Of a DNA stretch of 36,249 nucleotides, positions 33,673 to 36,249 are shown in pieces. The translations under genes were made by a program, and so were the position numbers. Source of the stretch: Lachnospiraceae bacterium (GTDB lineage: Bacteria > Bacillota > Clostridia > Lachnospirales > Lachnospiraceae). Each line of letters starts with the position of its first letter. Position 1 is the stretch's first letter. The notes beneath the pieces were generated by a model. That model was not told the DNA's origin and searched no databases. It saw only the letters and a list, made by a program, of their open reading frames with translations. The DNA lies in contig JAILCK010000005.1 of NCBI GenBank assembly GCA_024680435.1, positions 1 to 36,249 on the forward strand. Reading direction: 5' to 3'.

Positions 33673-34664
33673 CTATTCTTCTCCTGTATATTAAGCAACA
33701 GTAGTTCCATCGTAAGATCAAAGTTAACATTTGAATCTAAACGTTTTCTTGCTATTTCCAATTGATTTATGACATCTTCAATGTCTTCATAAGACATTGC
33801 TTCCGACACCTTTTTAATATACTGTAACTCTTCCGTAAAAATCAAGTTATTTGAGTTCTTGCAAGCTTTATATAAAAGCACATCTCTAAACCATACAAGC
33901 ATAATATCAAGGTAATCTGAAATTTGCGTTTTCTTTTCGCTCATTTCTTTTACAGCCCCGGATATTTTCCAAGACTCCATGTCTTTTATATGCTTTAAAA
34001 GGTTTATGACGCTGTCTCTTAAGGCATCAAACTCTTCGTTTTCCGAAAGCATTGCGGCTTTCCCAAGATTTCCTCTGGCAAAAGCTACACAAATATCGGC
34101 CTTATAATCGGGAACCTTCTTTTCTCTCATGAGGTACCCTTTAATAATATCATCGCTGACAGGCCTCATGTTAAGAGTGATTGCACGGCTTATTATTGTA
34201 GAAAGAAGCTCTTGCGTATTTGTGGTTAAAAGCATGATAACCGCATACTCGGGAGGCTCTTCAAAGGTCTTTAATAAAGCATTTTGAGCCTGCTGATTCA
34301 TTTTTTCAGCTTCGTTTACAATATATATTTTCTTTTTACCCGCATAGGGCTTTATATTAATATCTGAATTTATCTGAGTACGTATGTCATCTACGCTTAT
34401 CACATTCGGCTTTTCATGAGTGACGTATATAATATCGGGATTATTGTCTTCAAGAGCCTGCCTGCAACTATGGCACTTTCCGCAAGGAATTTCACCCTCA
34501 GACTCACAAAGCAAAGCTGCAGCAAAAATTCGGGCAATAAATTCTTTACCCGAATATTTTTCTCCGCTTATTATGTAAGCGTGAGATACCTTGTCAAGTT
34601 CAATGGCCCGTTTAAGGTGGTCTTTAATATGTTCCTGGCCGTAAATGTCGTTAAAGCTTAGCAT
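33669..34664 (-). CDS. holB: DNA polymerase III delta prime subunit
   Basis: Clamp-loader subunit of 331 residues. It has an AAA+ fold with a divergent P-loop (SGEKYSGKEFIARIF, residues about 33-47). A four-cysteine zinc module (C53, C61, C64, C67 in CESEGEIPCGKCHSC) is followed by sensor segments VNEAEKMNQQAQNALLKTFEEPP and STIISRA, the counterpart of the SRC motif, whose cysteine is replaced by alanine here. The C-terminal collar domain has HIKDMESWK and the helical tail. RuvB- and DnaX-like relatives are longer or lack this arrangement. It follows yaaR by 13 bases and overlaps ricT, matching the Bacillus order. Confidence 0.93.
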   Translation of the reverse strand: MLSFNDIYGQEHIKDHLKRAIELDKVSHAYIISGEKYSGKEFIARIFAAALLCESEGEIPCGKCHSCRQALEDNNPDIIYVTHEKPNVISVDDIRTQINSDINIKPYAGKKKIYIVNEAEKMNQQAQNALLKTFEEPPEYAVIMLLTTNTQELLSTIISRAITLNMRPVSDDIIKGYLMREKKVPDYKADICVAFARGNLGKAAMLSENEEFDALRDSVINLLKHIKDMESWKISGAVKEMSEKKTQISDYLDIMLVWFRDVLLYKACKNSNNLIFTEELQYIKKVSEAMSYEDIEDVINQLEIARKRLDSNVNFDLTMELLLLNIQEKNR

Positions 34665-34677
34665 ATTACCCCTGTCT

Positions 34678-35118
34678 TTAGGTAAAGATATCTAAAATCA
34701 AACCTCTTATATCCCCGATTTTTTGAAGGATGGAAATATTATCCTTTTGTTCTTTCATTAATTCTTGGGCAAGCTCGTCTAAGTTTTCATCTATCAGACG
34801 AATGATACCGTATACTCTGTGCCGTCCCTTTCTGTCTAAGAAATTCTCTCTTGAAAAGGCATGGGAGCGAGACACTATCTCATTCATAAAATCTTTAATG
34901 AGGCTTCTGTATCTACGCATATCCTTTATGTCTTTTTTCTTTGATATGCGCTCGCCCTGCATGGTAATTTCTTCCATTAAAGAAGTTAAGCGTGCCTGCA
35001 AATCTTCTTCGGAAATCTTGCTCATGAGCATAAACTTAAACTCTTCGCTTGATTTCTGAACATTTGTCACATTCTGAATTTGCCCTGATTGAGTTATCTG
35101 ATTGATCTTAACGTCCAT
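34678..35118 (-). CDS. yaaR: YaaR family protein
   Basis: 146 residues, predicted mostly helical and highly charged, soluble, with no signal peptide. The segments FKFMLMSKISEEDLQARL, RRYRSLIKDFMNEIV and KGRHRVYGIIRLIDENLDELAQELM match the YaaR (DUF327) family. In Bacillus the gene also lies immediately before holB. Function is not established. GGAG ahead of ATG overlaps the end of the guanylate-kinase-like gene three bases away, so translation is probably coupled. Confidence 0.87.
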   Translation of the reverse strand: MDVKINQITQSGQIQNVTNVQKSSEEFKFMLMSKISEEDLQARLTSLMEEITMQGERISKKKDIKDMRRYRSLIKDFMNEIVSRSHAFSRENFLDRKGRHRVYGIIRLIDENLDELAQELMKEQKDNISILQKIGDIRGLILDIFT

Positions 35119-35121
35119 ACG

Positions 35122-35709
35122 CTACTCCATATTTTCGTGTATGTAATCCTCAATTTCTTGTAAACAAACATTTAACTCGTTATTGTAAAAGCGTCTTTTA
35201 ATCTTGGCGCTTTGAATCTTTTCTTCACTAAAATCCGCAGAGTCTGCTAAAAACCTTCTGCACATTTCTTCATACTTAGGCTTATCCTGTTTCTTTTCGC
35301 GATTTAAAGCCCTTTGAAGCCTCACTCCGTCATCAAGCTCCACAAGTACAGGTATTATCCTATTGTTTCCGTAGTATTCACAGATTTTAACGTAAGACTC
35401 AAGGGTACCTATGGTAATGTAATTATCCCTATCGTTTATCTGACCGTCATCTACTGTAAAGTATCTCCAGGGACCGTGAATAGTGTTATAGCACCTATCT
35501 TCTATTACCTTGCCTTCATCTTTAAGCTTGTTAAAGCCCGCTTCATCGGTAAAGAAATATTCCTGCCCGTCCTTTTCGCCTTCTCTTATAGGACGTGTGG
35601 TATAAGAAACTATCGTCTTAAAGTTAAACGCGTTCTTTCTTATAAGCTCTTTAAAGATTGTATCCTTTCCCGTTGAGCTTTTCCCCATAATATAAACTAT
35701 CTTACCCAA
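35122..35709 (-). CDS. Guanylate kinase-like protein, TTG start
   Basis: 195 residues. The P-loop is GKSSTGKDT (9-17), where the usual guanylate kinase reads GPSGxGKxT. SYTTRPIREGEKDGQEYFF follows, the GMP-binding signature of guanylate kinases, and a lid-like region with RALNREKKQDKPKYEEMCRRF is present. It therefore looks like a divergent guanylate kinase. The reading begins at TTG (35709), the third codon after the stop of the HD gene. The next ATG (codon 8) would remove the first strand of the P-loop fold. In Bacillus this position is held by thymidylate kinase (tmk). A second, canonical gmk elsewhere in the genome is likely but cannot be seen. Confidence 0.85.
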   Translation of the reverse strand: MGKIVYIMGKSSTGKDTIFKELIRKNAFNFKTIVSYTTRPIREGEKDGQEYFFTDEAGFNKLKDEGKVIEDRCYNTIHGPWRYFTVDDGQINDRDNYITIGTLESYVKICEYYGNNRIIPVLVELDDGVRLQRALNREKKQDKPKYEEMCRRFLADSADFSEEKIQSAKIKRRFYNNELNVCLQEIEDYIHENME

Positions 35710-35712
35710 TAC

Positions 35713-36219
35713 TTATGCCCTTACCTTTACTCTTATTAGTTTAGGAAGTTTGTGGAGCCTTAAAGATTCCACCGTTGAAATATATTTATCTGCTGCGGTC
35801 ACCACCCAGGCTTCCCTGCACTTAGGCATGTGCCTTAAGGTAAGGGGCCACATATGAGAAGAAATGATATTCTTTTCTTTTTCCGTAAGAGTAAATTCTT
35901 TAGATGCATTCTTTAAAGCAATCCCCGGATGCTTAAAACCGTGAAGATTCTTAAGTCCGCAGTGCTCGGGCGCATGCCAGTCATAAAGAAAGAAATCGTG
36001 CAAAAGCGCGCCTCGTGTAAGCTCTTTTTCATTACACTTTACGTTAAATCTTCTATTAAGCCACATGCTTAAAAATGCCACCTTTAAGCAATGCTTTCTT
36101 ACCGTTACATCGGAATGTTGAATATTGTTTTCGCTTTCAATAAAATTTTTAGAGTTTAAAATGTCTTCCGCATACGCTTTCATGTCGCGAGAAATTTCTT
36201 TTTTGTTGATCCTTGTCAT
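35713..36219 (-). CDS. HD-domain protein (predicted phosphohydrolase)
   Basis: 168 residues with a single HD fold. A first histidine lies in VRKHCLKVAFLSMWL, the HD pair in GALLHDFFLYDWH, a later histidine in HGFKHPGIALKNA, and an aspartate in VVTAADKYISTVE. The set would bind one or two metals and hydrolyse a phosphoester or nucleotide. The substrate cannot be read from sequence. AGAGGTT precedes the ATG at 36219. It is the first gene of the tightly packed cluster leading to trmN6. The 30 bases upstream to the window edge show no promoter that I can support. Confidence 0.88.
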   Translation of the reverse strand: MTRINKKEISRDMKAYAEDILNSKNFIESENNIQHSDVTVRKHCLKVAFLSMWLNRRFNVKCNEKELTRGALLHDFFLYDWHAPEHCGLKNLHGFKHPGIALKNASKEFTLTEKEKNIISSHMWPLTLRHMPKCREAWVVTAADKYISTVESLRLHKLPKLIRVKVRA

Positions 36220-36249
36220 TACTAACCTCTATCTTAAAACTATCTTTTA

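Overview
The window is a low-GC chromosomal segment of a Gram-positive anaerobe, most likely a member of the Lachnospiraceae (Bacillota/Clostridia). This rests on gene content, with no database search: a meso-diaminopimelate dehydrogenase lysine branch, a split transketolase, a ChvE/MmsAB-type sugar importer beside a YesM/YesN-type sensor system, an AraR/AraK-type arabinose operon, and a holB-yaaR-yaaT(ricT)-trmN6 cluster with a guanylate-kinase-like gene where Bacillus has tmk. I count 32 protein genes, 30 of them on the minus strand; carB runs off the left edge. No rRNA, tRNA, CRISPR array, insertion sequence or prophage is visible, and no gene-free stretch exceeds 300 bases (the longest is about 230, the araR/traX divergent region).

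Layout from left to right. 1-1943: carB (partial) and rpe. 2068-5070: a trmB-like regulator, ddh and lysA form one minus-strand operon behind a near-consensus promoter with an operator-like 10-bp-period direct repeat. 5098-8240: a HelD-type RNA-polymerase-associated helicase carrying an extra C-terminal beta-domain that resembles the N-terminal sandwich of GH31 glycosidases. 8384-8833: free methionine-R-sulfoxide reductase. 8980-18234: a sugar uptake and sensing block. It holds a membrane-anchored binding protein, a YesM/LytS histidine kinase, a YesN/AraC response regulator and a lipoprotein binding protein, then a terminator, then the ChvE-like binding protein, an attenuator-like hairpin, and MmsA and MmsB. 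18336-19934: a plus-strand GtrII-like membrane glycosyltransferase. 19994-25256: araR-araK-araD-tktN-tktC. 25485-26537: plus-strand TraX-like membrane acyltransferase, divergent from araR across a cluster of operator half-sites. 26577-30091: an ABC exporter-like pair whose permease carries a long coiled-coil hairpin. 30169-31663: a SpoU RNA methyltransferase and lgt. 31757-31987: acpP. 32053-36219: HD protein, guanylate kinase-like, yaaR, holB, ricT/yaaT and trmN6, tightly packed.

The pentose theme ties much of the window together. The ChvE/MmsAB importer is probably controlled by the adjacent membrane-anchored binding protein, kinase and regulator. AraK and AraD take L-ribulose to D-xylulose-5-phosphate, Rpe links that to ribulose-5-phosphate, and the split transketolase carries it into glycolytic intermediates. 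The L-arabinose isomerase gene (araA) is not in the window.

The most unusual items are the helicase/GH31-N fusion, the three evenly spaced AraR-type half-sites between araR and traX, the direct-repeat operator candidate in front of the trmB-ddh-lysA operon, and the permease with a coiled-coil hairpin plus two palindromes upstream of its operon.
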